This document shows, piece by piece, positions 1 to 9,235 of a stretch of 57,618 nucleotides of DNA. This DNA comes from JAEUIG01 sp046349775 (lineage in GTDB: Bacteria > Planctomycetota > Planctomycetia > Planctomycetales > Planctomycetaceae): contig JAXMBS010000034.1 of NCBI GenBank assembly GCA_046349775.1, positions 1 through 57,618 of the forward strand, read 5' to 3'. Position 1 is the first letter of the stretch. Each line of letters starts with the position of its first letter. The notes below the pieces were generated by a model, which saw only the letters and a program-made list of their open reading frames with translations, searched no databases and was not told where the DNA came from. The position numbers and the translations under genes are program-made.

Positions 1-1111
1 GCCTGGCGTACTTGTCACGGTCTTCCACGCGGAAGCAAACCAACTGCGAAGCCATCGAGCTGTCCGGCGACGGGCTGCTCGGTTGAATGCCGGGCGTCTC
101 CTGCAGCACGGCGTATAAGGCGTCGCGCAGCTTCTTGAGCCGCGCGAAAACCGCGCTCCGACCCAGCTGCTGCACCCAATCGATGGCGCTCCCCAGACCG
201 ATCGCTTCCGGCATGGAGTTCGTCCCACGGATCGCCGTGTAGTAGCCGTACCCGTCTTCCAGTTGCATCGGCTTGATCTGCTCTTTCGCTCCTTCGCTGA
301 TATAGAGCAACCCGGTCCCTTTCGGCCCCAGCAGAAACTTGTGTCCGCTGGAGACATAGGCGTCGCAGCCCAACTCCTTGACGTTGACGGGCACTCCGCC
401 GGCCGCCTGCGCGCCATCGGCAATCAGCAGACAGCCGTGCTGATGGGCGAGTTCCGAGAGTCGCGCGATCGGGACTTTCACGCCGCTGCAAAAGGTCACA
501 TGGCTGCACACGATGGCACGCGTGTTCGGTTGCAGTGCTTTGCGAAAGCTCTCGACGACCTCCTCCTCGCTGGCCGGCGGCGCTCCGATCTCCGCCACGT
601 CGATCTCCAGACCGTGATGCTTCTGGAAGTACTTGCACGCCGCCAGGCCGCCGGGGTGCTCGCTGTTGCTGGTCAACACGCGCTGACCGGGCTGCAGCTT
701 CAGCCCTTCGATCACGAAGTTCATCCCCTCCGTCGTGTTGCGGGTGATCGTCACCTCTTTGGCGTTGCAGCCGATCAGGTCTGCGACCTTGCCGCTGACC
801 GCTTCCGCGGTTTGCATGACGCTGCCGAAGCCTTCGCCGGCCGGATTGGATTCGAGCCGCCTCTCAATCGCCCGCCGCGCCTCCAGCACCGGAATCGGCG
901 TCGACCCTAGCGAGCCGGTGTTGAGATACGTGAGGTTGCGATCGATCAGGAATTGACGGGAGACCTGCTCCCAGTCGGTCGGAGCGCTGTCTGCGGCCGC
1001 CGCGAGTGCGGCGGGCCCGGCCACTCCCAGACTTCCGGCCATGCCCCCCAGGGCCAGCAGCGAAGCGCGCCGTGACAAACGCAATTCATCCGCAACATAG
1101 GAACTCGTCAT
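1..1111 (-). CDS. Class V aminotransferase-fold PLP enzyme, Tat-exported (3' end cut by window)
   Basis: A fold-type I PLP-dependent enzyme related to isopenicillin N epimerase and cysteine desulfurase-like proteins; the substrate is unknown. It starts at the ATG at 1111 and opens with a twin-arginine-like leader (LSRRASLLALGG, about residues 12-23) and an alanine-rich stretch, so export to the periplasm is likely. The N-terminus has YLNTGSLGSTP and the PLP-lysine segment reads SGHKFLLGPKGTG. It continues past the window edge after about 370 residues. The gene lies 38 bp downstream of a glycosylasparaginase gene on the same strand, probably one transcript. A close full-length paralogue is encoded at 9236-10492. 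Family and export are well supported; the reaction is not known. Confidence 0.9.
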   Translation of the reverse strand, partial: MTSSYVADELRLSRRASLLALGGMAGSLGVAGPAALAAAADSAPTDWEQVSRQFLIDRNLTYLNTGSLGSTPIPVLEARRAIERRLESNPAGEGFGSVMQTAEAVSGKVADLIGCNAKEVTITRNTTEGMNFVIEGLKLQPGQRVLTSNSEHPGGLAACKYFQKHHGLEIDVAEIGAPPASEEEVVESFRKALQPNTRAIVCSHVTFCSGVKVPIARLSELAHQHGCLLIADGAQAAGGVPVNVKELGCDAYVSSGHKFLLGPKGTGLLYISEGAKEQIKPMQLEDGYGYYTAIRGTNSMPEAIGLGSAIDWVQQLGRSAVFARLKKLRDALYAVLQETPGIQPSSPSPDSSMASQLVCFRVEDRDKYAR

Positions 1112-1149
1112 CGTTTGCCTCCCGCTCACAGAACCACGAAGCCGCAACA

Positions 1150-2145
1150 TCAATTCTTCCCGTCCTCAAACTTGTGAAACTCGACCGGCAGCAGCTCGTG
1201 CTTGCCGTTCTCGAATTTCACCGCCATTTCGTATCCCGGCCGCACGGCATATGCGCCGTACTCGCCGCGCATGTTAAGGGCGAGGAAGCCGACCGAGACC
1301 TCTTCCATTTTTCGCGGGGTCTTGCGGATCAGCCGTTCGACGGTCAGCTTGCACGCTTCAAAGGGGGAATGCCCGTGCCGCATGTATTCCACCACGGTGT
1401 GCGTGCCACACATGCGGATGACTTCCTCGCCCAGTCCCGTGCTCGTCGCGCCCCCGACGTCGTTGTCGACGAACAGGCCGGCTCCGATAATCGGTGAATC
1501 GCCGACGCGGCCGTGCATCTTGTATCCCCAGCCGCTGGTGGTGCAGGCGCCGGACATGTTTCCGCTTGCGTCGATCGCCAACATGCCGATGGTGTCGTGG
1601 TTCTGGTAATCGACGACCGGTTTGTAGTCGTTCTTCTTGAGCCATTCTTCCCAAGCCAGCTTCTGGCTGTCCGTCAGCAGGTTTTCCTTTGGGAAGCCGT
1701 TGTCGAGCGCGAACTTGAGCGCGCCTTCACCGACCAGCATCACGTGCGGCGTCTTCTCCATCACCAGCCGCGCCACGCTGATCGGATGCTTGATGTGCTC
1801 GATGCATGCCACGGCGCCGATCCGCGACTTTTCGTCCATGATGCAGGCGTCGAGCGTCACGTGCCCGTCCCGGTCGGGAGTTCCGCCGTAGCCGACTGAC
1901 GTGATGGTCGGGTCCGCTTCCGACACTTTGACCCCCGCCTCAACGGCATCGAGCGAAGCGCCCCCGGCCGAGAGAATCCGCCAGGCTTCCTCGTTCGCGG
2001 CGACCCCCATGTTCCATGTGGAGATGACGATCGGTCGCACGGGTTGCCCCTTGGTTTTGGCGTCTTCGGCGGCGGTCAGGCGGGCGATCGGCAAGGCCAG
2101 GCCGGCGGCCAGCGTCTGCGTGATGAACTCTCGGCGTGTGTCCAT
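1150..2145 (-). CDS. N4-glycosylasparaginase / isoaspartyl peptidase family (Ntn hydrolase), Tat-exported
   Basis: A 331-residue N-terminal-nucleophile amidohydrolase that would cleave the N-glycan-asparagine bond or beta-aspartyl peptides. The leader MDTRREFITQTLAAGLA looks Tat-like. The precursor should self-cleave just before Thr185 in the motif NHDTIG, which frees the threonine nucleophile. GRVGDSPIIGAGLFVDND follows and matches the substrate-binding region of glycosylasparaginases. The gene is followed after 38 bp by a PLP aminotransferase-fold gene. A second copy lies at 7285-8271, in a cluster that also holds an aminotransferase. Glycosylasparaginase is favoured over plain asparaginase by the overall motif order; substrate specificity cannot be fixed from sequence. 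Confidence 0.93.
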   Translation of the reverse strand: MDTRREFITQTLAAGLALPIARLTAAEDAKTKGQPVRPIVISTWNMGVAANEEAWRILSAGGASLDAVEAGVKVSEADPTITSVGYGGTPDRDGHVTLDACIMDEKSRIGAVACIEHIKHPISVARLVMEKTPHVMLVGEGALKFALDNGFPKENLLTDSQKLAWEEWLKKNDYKPVVDYQNHDTIGMLAIDASGNMSGACTTSGWGYKMHGRVGDSPIIGAGLFVDNDVGGATSTGLGEEVIRMCGTHTVVEYMRHGHSPFEACKLTVERLIRKTPRKMEEVSVGFLALNMRGEYGAYAVRPGYEMAVKFENGKHELLPVEFHKFEDGKN

Positions 2146-2204
2146 TGTTTTGAAACTCTCGTGCTGCGTTCAGGCAGCGCTGCAGGAAAGAGTCAGGAAT
2201 AGAG

Positions 2205-2264
2205 TGCCACTGGCCTCGCCACAATGGACGTCCGAGTTGCGTCGCAGTGGCAGAGCCAGTGGCA
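2205..2264. repeat. Intergenic imperfect palindrome with TGCCACTGGC / GCCAGTGGCA ends
   Basis: Perfect 10-base inverted arms (2205-2214 and 2255-2264) enclose 40 bases that contain a further CAGTGGC/GCCAGTG pair. A shorter relative (CACTGGC-TCC-GCCAGTG) lies at 9154-9170. Both sit between genes, next to members of the duplicated glycosylasparaginase/aminotransferase sets, and look like REP-type elements. Confidence 0.5.
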
Positions 2265-2305
2265 TCCGCAAACTGCCGCGTGATGCGGCAATTGAGAAGA
2301 CACGC

Positions 2306-2344
2306 AAAAAAAGGCAACCTGACTGACGATGCAGTCAGGTTGCC
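2306..2344 (-). terminator. Rho-independent terminator for the DUF1559 transcript
   Basis: Perfect 12-base arms (2313-2324 and 2333-2344; GGCAACCTGACT with its complement) enclose an 8-base loop. Read on the minus strand, the hairpin is followed at once by seven T residues (the A run at 2306-2312). This is a textbook intrinsic terminator placed about 80 bp past the stop of the DUF1559 gene. Confidence 0.85.
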
Positions 2345-2421
2345 GTCGCATTGACTTCCCGAACAGGCTCGAAATCGCCAAAGTGATCAACAGGGACGAT
2401 TAGTAATCGCCCGGCTGTTCC

Positions 2422-3451
<1,030 letters not shown>

Positions 3452-3643
3452 CGTGACTCTCCTCAAACTGTGGAAAGGAAAAAAGACCGTACATAAGTTC
3501 CGGCAGACGATCACAGCAGCCAGCAGCACCTCCGTTTCCCAAGCTTGTCATCGGGCGTCCGGGAACCTCCCCGTCCGACTCCCGCTACCAGTCCAAACCA
3601 AATGCTTGCCACGCGAGAAATGCTGCGCGGAAGTAATTCACTG

Positions 3644-4090
3644 CTAGGGAATTGCGAAATCAAGCGGCTCCTCCTGACCCTCTTCGACTGTGGCCTTTTC
3701 CTTCCAGCCATTCGGGTCAATTGGCTTCTTGAACCGCGTATCTTCCACGATGGGCGCTTCGTTCTTCTTGCCTTGGTAGATCTCCATATCGCGTTTCGGG
3801 TTCTGGTGGATCTCGACGTCGTAGTCACCCGCAGGAAGGCCGTCGTCTTGGTCAAAACTGTATTCGCCGTTGACGATCAGTCCCCCCGAAGAAATATTGC
3901 TGCCTCCCCCTTTGGGTTTGAACAGGATCGTACCGTCGTCGATCGGGATGCCTTCCCGGGTGACTTTCCCGTGAACCGCATAGCGCTTCGGCCCGCCCCC
4001 ACCACCGGGACAGCCCGAGGCCACACAGGCGATCGCCAAGCCGACTGCCCAAAGCTGCCAATCCTTACGCCAGCTCATCACGACGTTCAT
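3644..4090 (-). CDS. Small secreted lipoprotein with carboxypeptidase-regulatory/transthyretin-like fold
   Basis: A lipoprotein of about 148 residues. After a short basic start there is a hydrophobic segment ending in ACVASGC, a plausible lipobox, then a glycine run. The rest (YAVHGKVTREGIPIDDGTI ... GEYSF ... LPAGDYDVEI) is the beta-rich pattern of the carboxypeptidase regulatory-like domain common in planctomycete lipoproteins. Such genes often sit directly beside DUF1559 genes, as here (193 bp upstream of it, same strand). The start may be 4090 (an AGGAGA sits very close) or the ATG at 4078, which has better spacing. Its role in the envelope is unknown. Confidence 0.75.
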   Translation of the reverse strand: MNVVMSWRKDWQLWAVGLAIACVASGCPGGGGGPKRYAVHGKVTREGIPIDDGTILFKPKGGGSNISSGGLIVNGEYSFDQDDGLPAGDYDVEIHQNPKRDMEIYQGKKNEAPIVEDTRFKKPIDPNGWKEKATVEEGQEEPLDFAIP

Positions 4091-4862
4091 TCTCCTGGTG
4101 CATTTTCTACTGGAAGCACCGGTGCACTTCGCCGCCGCCTCACAGGTGCCGATGTATGCCAATTACAAGAAGCGACGAAATTGCCGCGAAGGCCAAGCGG
4201 CAATCGCGGTCAACTTGTAAGCGTCAGGGAAAACTCGCGACACGGGTTATGTCAAAGACGGCCGCAGACGTGAAAATCTCGTCTCGGAGCCGGCCCGTGG
4301 CTCTGGTGGGACGTTTGCCAATCCGAAATGTGCGAACGCGATGGGCAGCGACGTAGATGCGTCGCCACCCAAATAGGCAACGCCAGAGTAATCGTGCTGT
4401 TATCCCGCGTTCAAGTAATTGACGACGGGATTTTGAATAAAATCTCAAAATATCGCACGCCTCAACTTGACGAGCGCGACGTCGCACTCGATTCCCTGGG
4501 CGACCCCGTTGTCAGGCTTCTCCAAAGTTGCCTCCACCGATTCGGCGTCGCGCTCCGTAACACAATTGTTCCCGCTTTGAGCACTCCAGGCGGCTTCGGC
4601 ACTCCCAGTCTGTAACTGCGCCGACGGTCTGAACCGGTTCGTCGTGACCCGCTTTGCTGGGTCAATCCCTCACAGATTGCACGAATTCACCTGCGCCTGC
4701 GACGACCCTATGAATGCGGTCGCTACGAGCGGCGTTGAGACAATGGACTGCCTCCGGTGCGATTGGACCGCCCGCCAGCCTCCGATATGATCGACAGCGA
4801 CCGTTCGTCCCTGGCCGGTTCCGGCCACCTTCATCCTTTTGCATCATCGAAAGCTCGTCTCC
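4091..4862. other. Divergent intergenic region
   Basis: This 770-bp stretch separates the minus-strand lipoprotein from the plus-strand leucine-rich protein. I see no convincing gene. It holds a perfect 8-base hairpin with a 9-base loop (ATTGCCGC at 4180-4187, GCGGCAAT at 4197-4204) just upstream of the lipoprotein, without a T run, and a good promoter for the plus-strand gene at 4763-4791. Confidence 0.6.
4763..4791 (+). promoter_or_regulatory. Sigma-70-type promoter for the leucine-rich protein
   Basis: TTGGAC, 17-base spacer, TATGAT. Transcription would start near 4798, about 65 bases before the start codon at 4863. Confidence 0.55.
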
Positions 4863-5654
4863 ATGTCATCCGCTCCTGCAGAGCCGGCGGGAAAGACCCA
4901 CGCCGAGAAAAAATCCAATATCGCCGGCCGCATCCTTGTCGGAGTCCTGTCGATCCTCGTCCTGCTCTTTGCAGCGGCTGCGCTCAGTGCGGTGCGAGCG
5001 CAGAATCAGGCTGAACAATTGCGCCGACAGGTCGGCATGGCGGGAGGGCGCTGCGAAACCAATCCACGCGTGCCAGCGTGGCTGGCCGCGATTGCCGGCA
5101 AGGAATGCCACACGTTCCTGGACAGCGTTGCTATCGTCGGCGTGTCGATGGAAGGGGAGAAAATCGGCGACGAAAACGTCGCCCGATTGGCCGGGCTGCA
5201 AGACGTGGCCCAATTGAACCTCGAGCTCTCGCACGTTACGAGCGCCGGACTCAAGAGCATCGCCCAGCTCAAGTCCCTGCGATTGCTGAACCTGATGAGC
5301 ACGCGGATCACCGACGTCAGTCCGCTCGCTGACCTTCCGAATCTGCACACGCTGCGGATTGATTACAACTCTCAAATTGACGCAAAGACCCTCGGCGAAC
5401 TTGCCCGGCTGCCCCAATTGCGGATCTTGGGAACAAAGGGCTGCCGCCTCCGAGACGATGGTGTCGCCGAACTGGCCAAGTGCACCCAACTGGAGAGCCT
5501 CGACATTGGCGGCGCCACATTGGGAGAGTCTGGCCTCGTTCCATTGCAAGCACTCAAGAACTTGCAGTCCCTGGGACTACAGTTGGCCCAGGTCTCCGAC
5601 GCCGACTTAGCCGCCTTCAAGACGGCGGTGCCCGGCTGTCGCATCGTCCGCTGA
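4863..5654 (+). CDS. Membrane-anchored leucine-rich repeat protein
   Basis: A 263-residue protein. An N-terminal basic/alanine-rich tail is followed by one transmembrane helix (about residues 20-45, GRILVGVLSILVLLFAAAAL), leaving the rest outside the cytoplasm. From about residue 95 there are leucine-rich repeats of the planctomycete type (LAGLQDVAQLNLELSHVTSAG, LRLLNLMSTRITDVSPLADL, CTQLESLDIGGATLGESGL), roughly six units. These usually serve as binding scaffolds. The ATG at 4863 is preferred to an upstream in-frame one at 4839 because it puts the helix near the N-terminus. It stands alone with its own promoter; its function is unknown. Confidence 0.75.
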   Translation: MSSAPAEPAGKTHAEKKSNIAGRILVGVLSILVLLFAAAALSAVRAQNQAEQLRRQVGMAGGRCETNPRVPAWLAAIAGKECHTFLDSVAIVGVSMEGEKIGDENVARLAGLQDVAQLNLELSHVTSAGLKSIAQLKSLRLLNLMSTRITDVSPLADLPNLHTLRIDYNSQIDAKTLGELARLPQLRILGTKGCRLRDDGVAELAKCTQLESLDIGGATLGESGLVPLQALKNLQSLGLQLAQVSDADLAAFKTAVPGCRIVR

Positions 5655-5708
5655 AGCGCAAGGGCGCGGAGCGGGCGGCGGACGTGCACCGACCGTCGGC
5701 AACAATGG

Positions 5709-6149
5709 TTACCGGTTCTGACGGACGCTCCAAGCTGCATTGACTCCGTTCTCCGCCAGCAGTTTTTCAACCGGGCCGCGGCAGTCGACAAACGCCGTCC
5801 AAACCGCCACACACCAGTCGTGGATCGCCTGTTCGCGTTCCTCCAGCGGCGCTGCCAGGACCGTCGCAGCGGTCATCTTCCATCGAACCTGAGGCAGCGG
5901 CAACATCGGCCACGTCTGTTTCCGGCGACCGAGCTGCATATGCGCGAGTTGGACTTCCCGGCCCGTGAACCCGCGCTCGACATGTAGAAACAGTCCGACC
6001 AGCGCAAACACGAGCCGGATTGGCTTGTCGGTGGACGTCGCGTCCTGAGCCGCGAACGCATCGACGACGTGCTGATGGATGAATGTCGGCCCGCTGTGCG
6101 CCAGGGTGTACAGGCACAACTCGTCGTAGGCGTCGCGCTGGCTGTTCAT
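5709..6149 (-). CDS. DUF5946 family protein
   Basis: A 146-residue cytoplasmic protein without a signal or membrane segment. It matches what I recall of DUF5946: DAYDELCLYTLAHSGPTFIHQHVVDA near the start, then KPIRLVFALVGLFLHVERGF, and a C-terminal VLAAPLEEREQAIHDWCVAVW. The conserved histidines (FIHQH, FLHVE) would suit a metal site, but no activity is known to me. It is convergent with the leucine-rich protein (55 bp between stops). A copy of the 68-bp repeat lies just upstream. Confidence 0.7.
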   Translation of the reverse strand: MNSQRDAYDELCLYTLAHSGPTFIHQHVVDAFAAQDATSTDKPIRLVFALVGLFLHVERGFTGREVQLAHMQLGRRKQTWPMLPLPQVRWKMTAATVLAAPLEEREQAIHDWCVAVWTAFVDCRGPVEKLLAENGVNAAWSVRQNR

Positions 6150-6168
6150 ACGCGTTGCGCTGAAGTGT

Positions 6169-6236
6169 GTTGGAGGACCACCTTCAAGCGGAACAGAGTC
6201 GATGGATGTTCGGCCGCCGGAAAGCCGTACTCCAAC
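6169..6236 (-). repeat. 68-bp palindromic intergenic repeat, copy A
   Basis: Ends are perfect inverted 7-mers (GTTGGAG and CTCCAAC). Read on the minus strand it shares with copies B (8304-8371) and C (38246-38313) the block GGCCGAAC...TC...CGACTC.GT.CCGC in exact register, at identical total length. It lies between the start of the DUF5946 gene and the end of the LamG gene. Confidence 0.75.
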
Positions 6237-6239
6237 GCT

Positions 6240-7151
6240 CTACGGTACGAGCATCGCGCCGGCCTGTTCGTACAGCTCGGCGACTTCCGCCGCCGTGAGG
6301 GCGCGCTGGAAAAACGCCAGTTCGTCATACAGCCCGATGTAGTTGATTCCCAGTGTGGCCGTCGTCTGGTGCGGGTCCCAGGTGTAGGTCTGTTCGCGCG
6401 GCCCCACGCTCCCGGCCAGTTTGCCGTTCAGATAGAGCTTCGACACGCCGTCGGGCTTGCCCGTATTGAAGTTCTCAAACGACACCACGATGTGCGTCCA
6501 GCGGTCGCCGGCGAACGGCGGGCTGGCGACGGACGCCAGCGGGCGTTCGGCGTCCGGGATCTTGTCAAAGTCTTTCATCGCCGGATTCCAGACGTGCCGG
6601 TCCGGAATAGCGCCGTGCCGCAGCGCGCGCGGCGGCTTGTCGCTGAAGTCCACCCACAACGCTCCGTCATTAAACACGCGCGGCGTGATGAACAAGGGAT
6701 CGCAGTAGCCCGGCTCCAGATCCTTGTTCGGGTCGAGCTTCAGCCAGAACGACACGGCGCCGTTCCAGCGGGACTGCGAGTACGGCAGATTGCCGTCGAT
6801 CCGGTAACAGACCACTTCCGGGACGTTGCGGTGGAACCGCAGTGCATCGCCGAATCGTCCGGCGCCCTTCTCAATTGTCACCGCGCCGCTCGCCGGCAAT
6901 CCTGGCTGGCCGTCCTTACGTTCATTCAGCGTGGCCGCCGAATACAGTCGGCGATCCCCGTGCGCCACGTCGGCATCCGTTCCCTGATCGAACGATGCAT
7001 AGAAAGTGCAGGCCGCACGCAGGGCGGCGCCTTTCGCAGGCGTCTTGTCGGCTGCAGTCGCTGACAACACTTGAACGAGAATCGCGAATGCCGCCGCAGC
7101 CATCATCACGGGGCGCAAATTCGACGTGCACAACATCTGGCAGATGCCCAT
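6240..7151 (-). CDS. Secreted LamG (concanavalin-like lectin) domain protein
   Basis: A 303-residue exported protein. An N-terminal hydrophobic stretch (about residues 14-33, VMMAAAAFAILVQVLSATAA) is a signal peptide. The rest is a LamG/laminin-G-like jelly roll: CTFYASFDQGTDAD at the start, GAVSFWLKL in the middle, WTHIVVSFEN then SKLYLNGKLAGSV, and the closing IGLYDELAFFQRALTAAEVAELY that marks planctomycete LamG proteins. Such domains bind glycans or proteins. It lies 133 bp downstream of the second glycosylasparaginase gene on the same strand, which would fit handling of glycosylated material, but that link is inference. Confidence 0.85.
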   Translation of the reverse strand: MGICQMLCTSNLRPVMMAAAAFAILVQVLSATAADKTPAKGAALRAACTFYASFDQGTDADVAHGDRRLYSAATLNERKDGQPGLPASGAVTIEKGAGRFGDALRFHRNVPEVVCYRIDGNLPYSQSRWNGAVSFWLKLDPNKDLEPGYCDPLFITPRVFNDGALWVDFSDKPPRALRHGAIPDRHVWNPAMKDFDKIPDAERPLASVASPPFAGDRWTHIVVSFENFNTGKPDGVSKLYLNGKLAGSVGPREQTYTWDPHQTTATLGINYIGLYDELAFFQRALTAAEVAELYEQAGAMLVP

Positions 7152-7284
7152 TCCTGGAGGAAACTTCTATTCAAAGCGCCGGAGTGACTCGGACCGGAAC
7201 TCGAGCTCTGATTTGGTACTCCGACTCAACCTGCCCTTGACCCTGAACCCGCACCTCCTCGGCCCCCAACCATCAGCCCGCACA

Positions 7285-8271
7285 TTACTCCAGCGACGTG
7301 AGTTCGACCGAGGGCGCGTCCTTGCTCCCGGCCTTCGTCGTCACCGCAAAACTGAAGCCCTGCCCGGCCGTCGCTCCGCCGTAGCGGCCCTGCTTGTCGA
7401 TGGCGCAGAAGCTCACTGAGAGTTTTGTGCCCAGCGGGTCCTGGCGGGCCATGCGTTTCAGCGCCTCCAGGCAGGCCTCCTGCGGCGCGAGCCCCTGCCG
7501 CATGAGTTCGACGACCAGGAACGTGCCGCAATAGCGCATGACGTTTTCGCCCAGCCCGGTCGAGCCGGCCGCACCGACATCGTTGTCGACATACAGTCCC
7601 CCGCCGAGGATCGGCGAGTCCCCCACGCGGCCCGGCAGCTTGCCGCTCCAGCCGCTTGTCGAGCAGCCTCCCGCCAGATTGCCGTCTGGTCCCAGCAGGA
7701 CCAGCGCAATCGTATCGTGGTTCTTCTGTGTCTGGCCCTGATCGGCCTTCGCGCGATCCTGTTCGGCCGCCCGCTTTTTCTTCCACTCTTCGTATTTCGC
7801 GGGCGAATCCAACTCGACCGACTCCAGCCCCTCCTCCAGCGCGTACATGCGCGCCCCTTCGCCGACCAGCATCACGTGTTTCGTCTTCTCCATGATCCGC
7901 CGCGCCAGAGTAATCGGATGCTTGATCCCTTCGACGCCCGCACAACTCCCCGCCCGGTGACGAGGACCATCCATGATGCAGGCGTCGAGTTGCACGACCC
8001 CGGCGGCGTTCGGCCCGCCGCTCAGCCCCACCGATCCGTTTCCAGACGACTCGACCAGCCGGATTCCGGCCTCCACGGCGTCCAGATTGGATCCGCCCGA
8101 CAGCAGCACCTTCATCGCCTCCTCATTGGCAGACCGGCCGAACGACCAGGTCGATACCACGATCGGCATCTCGCCCTTAGTTGAATCCGCGCCACGGCCC
8201 GCGGCAGTCAGCACGCCGCTGGTGAGCGCCACGGTGCTGCCGGTGACAAAGTCGCGTCGAGAGAGGTGCAT
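7285..8271 (-). CDS. N4-glycosylasparaginase family Ntn hydrolase, second copy, Tat-exported
   Basis: A 328-residue paralogue of the enzyme at 1150-2145. The start at 8271 is chosen because it gives a Tat-like leader, MHLSRRDFVTGSTVALTSG; the open frame runs 79 codons further upstream but looks non-coding and overlaps repeat B. The autocatalytic site is NHDTIAL with Thr187, preceded by a lysine/glutamate-rich linker (about 160-183) longer than in the first copy. GRVGDSPILGGGLYVDNDVG follows. It stands downstream of cutC and an aminotransferase gene on the same strand. The two copies differ enough that they may act on different substrates. Confidence 0.92.
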   Translation of the reverse strand: MHLSRRDFVTGSTVALTSGVLTAAGRGADSTKGEMPIVVSTWSFGRSANEEAMKVLLSGGSNLDAVEAGIRLVESSGNGSVGLSGGPNAAGVVQLDACIMDGPRHRAGSCAGVEGIKHPITLARRIMEKTKHVMLVGEGARMYALEEGLESVELDSPAKYEEWKKKRAAEQDRAKADQGQTQKNHDTIALVLLGPDGNLAGGCSTSGWSGKLPGRVGDSPILGGGLYVDNDVGAAGSTGLGENVMRYCGTFLVVELMRQGLAPQEACLEALKRMARQDPLGTKLSVSFCAIDKQGRYGGATAGQGFSFAVTTKAGSKDAPSVELTSLE

Positions 8272-8303
8272 GACGTTTTCTTTCTGAGTTGTGAATTGCA
8301 TTT

Positions 8304-8371
8304 GTCGGAGTTCCGCATTCAGGCGGCCGAACGTCGATCGACTCTGTTCCGCCAGGCAGCGGTACTCCAAC
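8304..8371 (+). repeat. 68-bp palindromic intergenic repeat, copy B
   Basis: Same length and register as copies A and C. The ends pair (GTCGGAG with CTCCAAC, one mismatch), the next arms are GGAGTTCCGC and GCGGTACTCC, and the centre holds the 10-base palindrome GTCGATCGAC. It lies between cutC and the second glycosylasparaginase gene. Confidence 0.75.
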
Positions 8372-8374
8372 GCA

Positions 8375-9115
8375 CTACCGGCAGTTCTGCCGCAGCCGTT
8401 GAATGATGTCTGCGTTCGTGACCTCGCGGCTGTACTCCGGGGGCCGTAGCGTGCCCCCCATGAAGACGCGTTCGTTCCGAAACCGCATACCGCTATCCAC
8501 GTCCGCAAAGCCCGTCACGTGGATTTCGCGAGCGCCGGTCCGGGCGACGATCCGGCCGACGTTGCGTTCGTTGAATCCGGCCCCCGGCATGACGATCAGG
8601 CGGTCTCCGGCCCGTTGAATGAGTTCGGCGATCATCTCGGCGCCGACCGCGACCGATTCCTCCTGTCCTGACGTCAGCACGCGGTTGACGCCCAGCCCGA
8701 TCAGGGATTCCAACGCCTCGAACGGATTCCGCGCCACGTCAAACGCCCGGTGAAAAGTGACGCTCATGGGGCGCGCCAGTTCGACCAGTTTCCGCGTGCG
8801 CGGCACATCGATGTCGCCGTCGGCCGTCAACAGGCCGATCACAACGCCGTCCGCACCGAGTTCTTTCGCGGCCTGAATGTCGCGCTGCATGATGGCGAAC
8901 TCCAGGTCGGAGTACAGAAAATCGCCCCCGCGCGGCCGGATAATGACGTGCAACTTGATCCGCAGTCGCTCCCGCGCCAGCGCGATCGACCCCGTGCTCG
9001 GCGTAGTTCCTCCTTCAAACAGGTTGTCGCAAAGCTCGACGCGATCCGCGCCGCCAGCCTGCGATGCGATTGCCGACTCCACCGAGTTGACGCATACCTC
9101 AATTAGCGGCATCAC
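8375..9115 (-). CDS. cutC: CutC family TIM-barrel protein
   Basis: A 246-residue protein that matches CutC throughout: IEVCVNSVESAIASQAGGADRVELC at the N-terminus (shown here only as family pattern), then RPRGGDFLYSDLE, SVTFHRAFD, VLTSGQ and VMPGAGFNERN. CutC was named for copper homeostasis in E. coli, but its biochemical role is unsettled. It lies between an aminotransferase-fold gene and a glycosylasparaginase gene, a setting that fits a catabolic role better than copper handling. It has no signal peptide, so it acts in the cytoplasm while its neighbours look exported. The start could be either of two adjacent ATG codons. Confidence 0.93.
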   Translation of the reverse strand: MMPLIEVCVNSVESAIASQAGGADRVELCDNLFEGGTTPSTGSIALARERLRIKLHVIIRPRGGDFLYSDLEFAIMQRDIQAAKELGADGVVIGLLTADGDIDVPRTRKLVELARPMSVTFHRAFDVARNPFEALESLIGLGVNRVLTSGQEESVAVGAEMIAELIQRAGDRLIVMPGAGFNERNVGRIVARTGAREIHVTGFADVDSGMRFRNERVFMGGTLRPPEYSREVTNADIIQRLRQNCR

Positions 9116-9153
9116 AGTTCCTGACGTCTCCTGGGCGCAACACGCGCAGGTGC

Positions 9154-9170
9154 CACTGGCTCCGCCAGTG
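9154..9170. repeat. Short intergenic hairpin CACTGGC-TCC-GCCAGTG
   Basis: Perfect 7-base arms around a 3-base loop, with no T run. Related in sequence to the palindrome at 2205-2264. Located between the aminotransferase-fold gene and cutC. Confidence 0.45.
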
Positions 9171-9235
9171 CAATTGTGAATCGCGTCTTCAAGTGGAACG
9201 GCACGGGCAAAGCCCGCGGCGCCCGCTCGCTGCTG

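Noticed and set aside
4091..4862. A tRNA or small gene in the 770-bp gap
   Set aside because: No T-arm-like GTTCGAATC word, no cloverleaf, and open frames lack ribosome sites and protein-like composition.
8272..8508. A 79-residue N-terminal extension of the second glycosylasparaginase
   Set aside because: It would translate through repeat B and place a Tat leader in the middle of the protein; the start at 8271 gives the leader directly.
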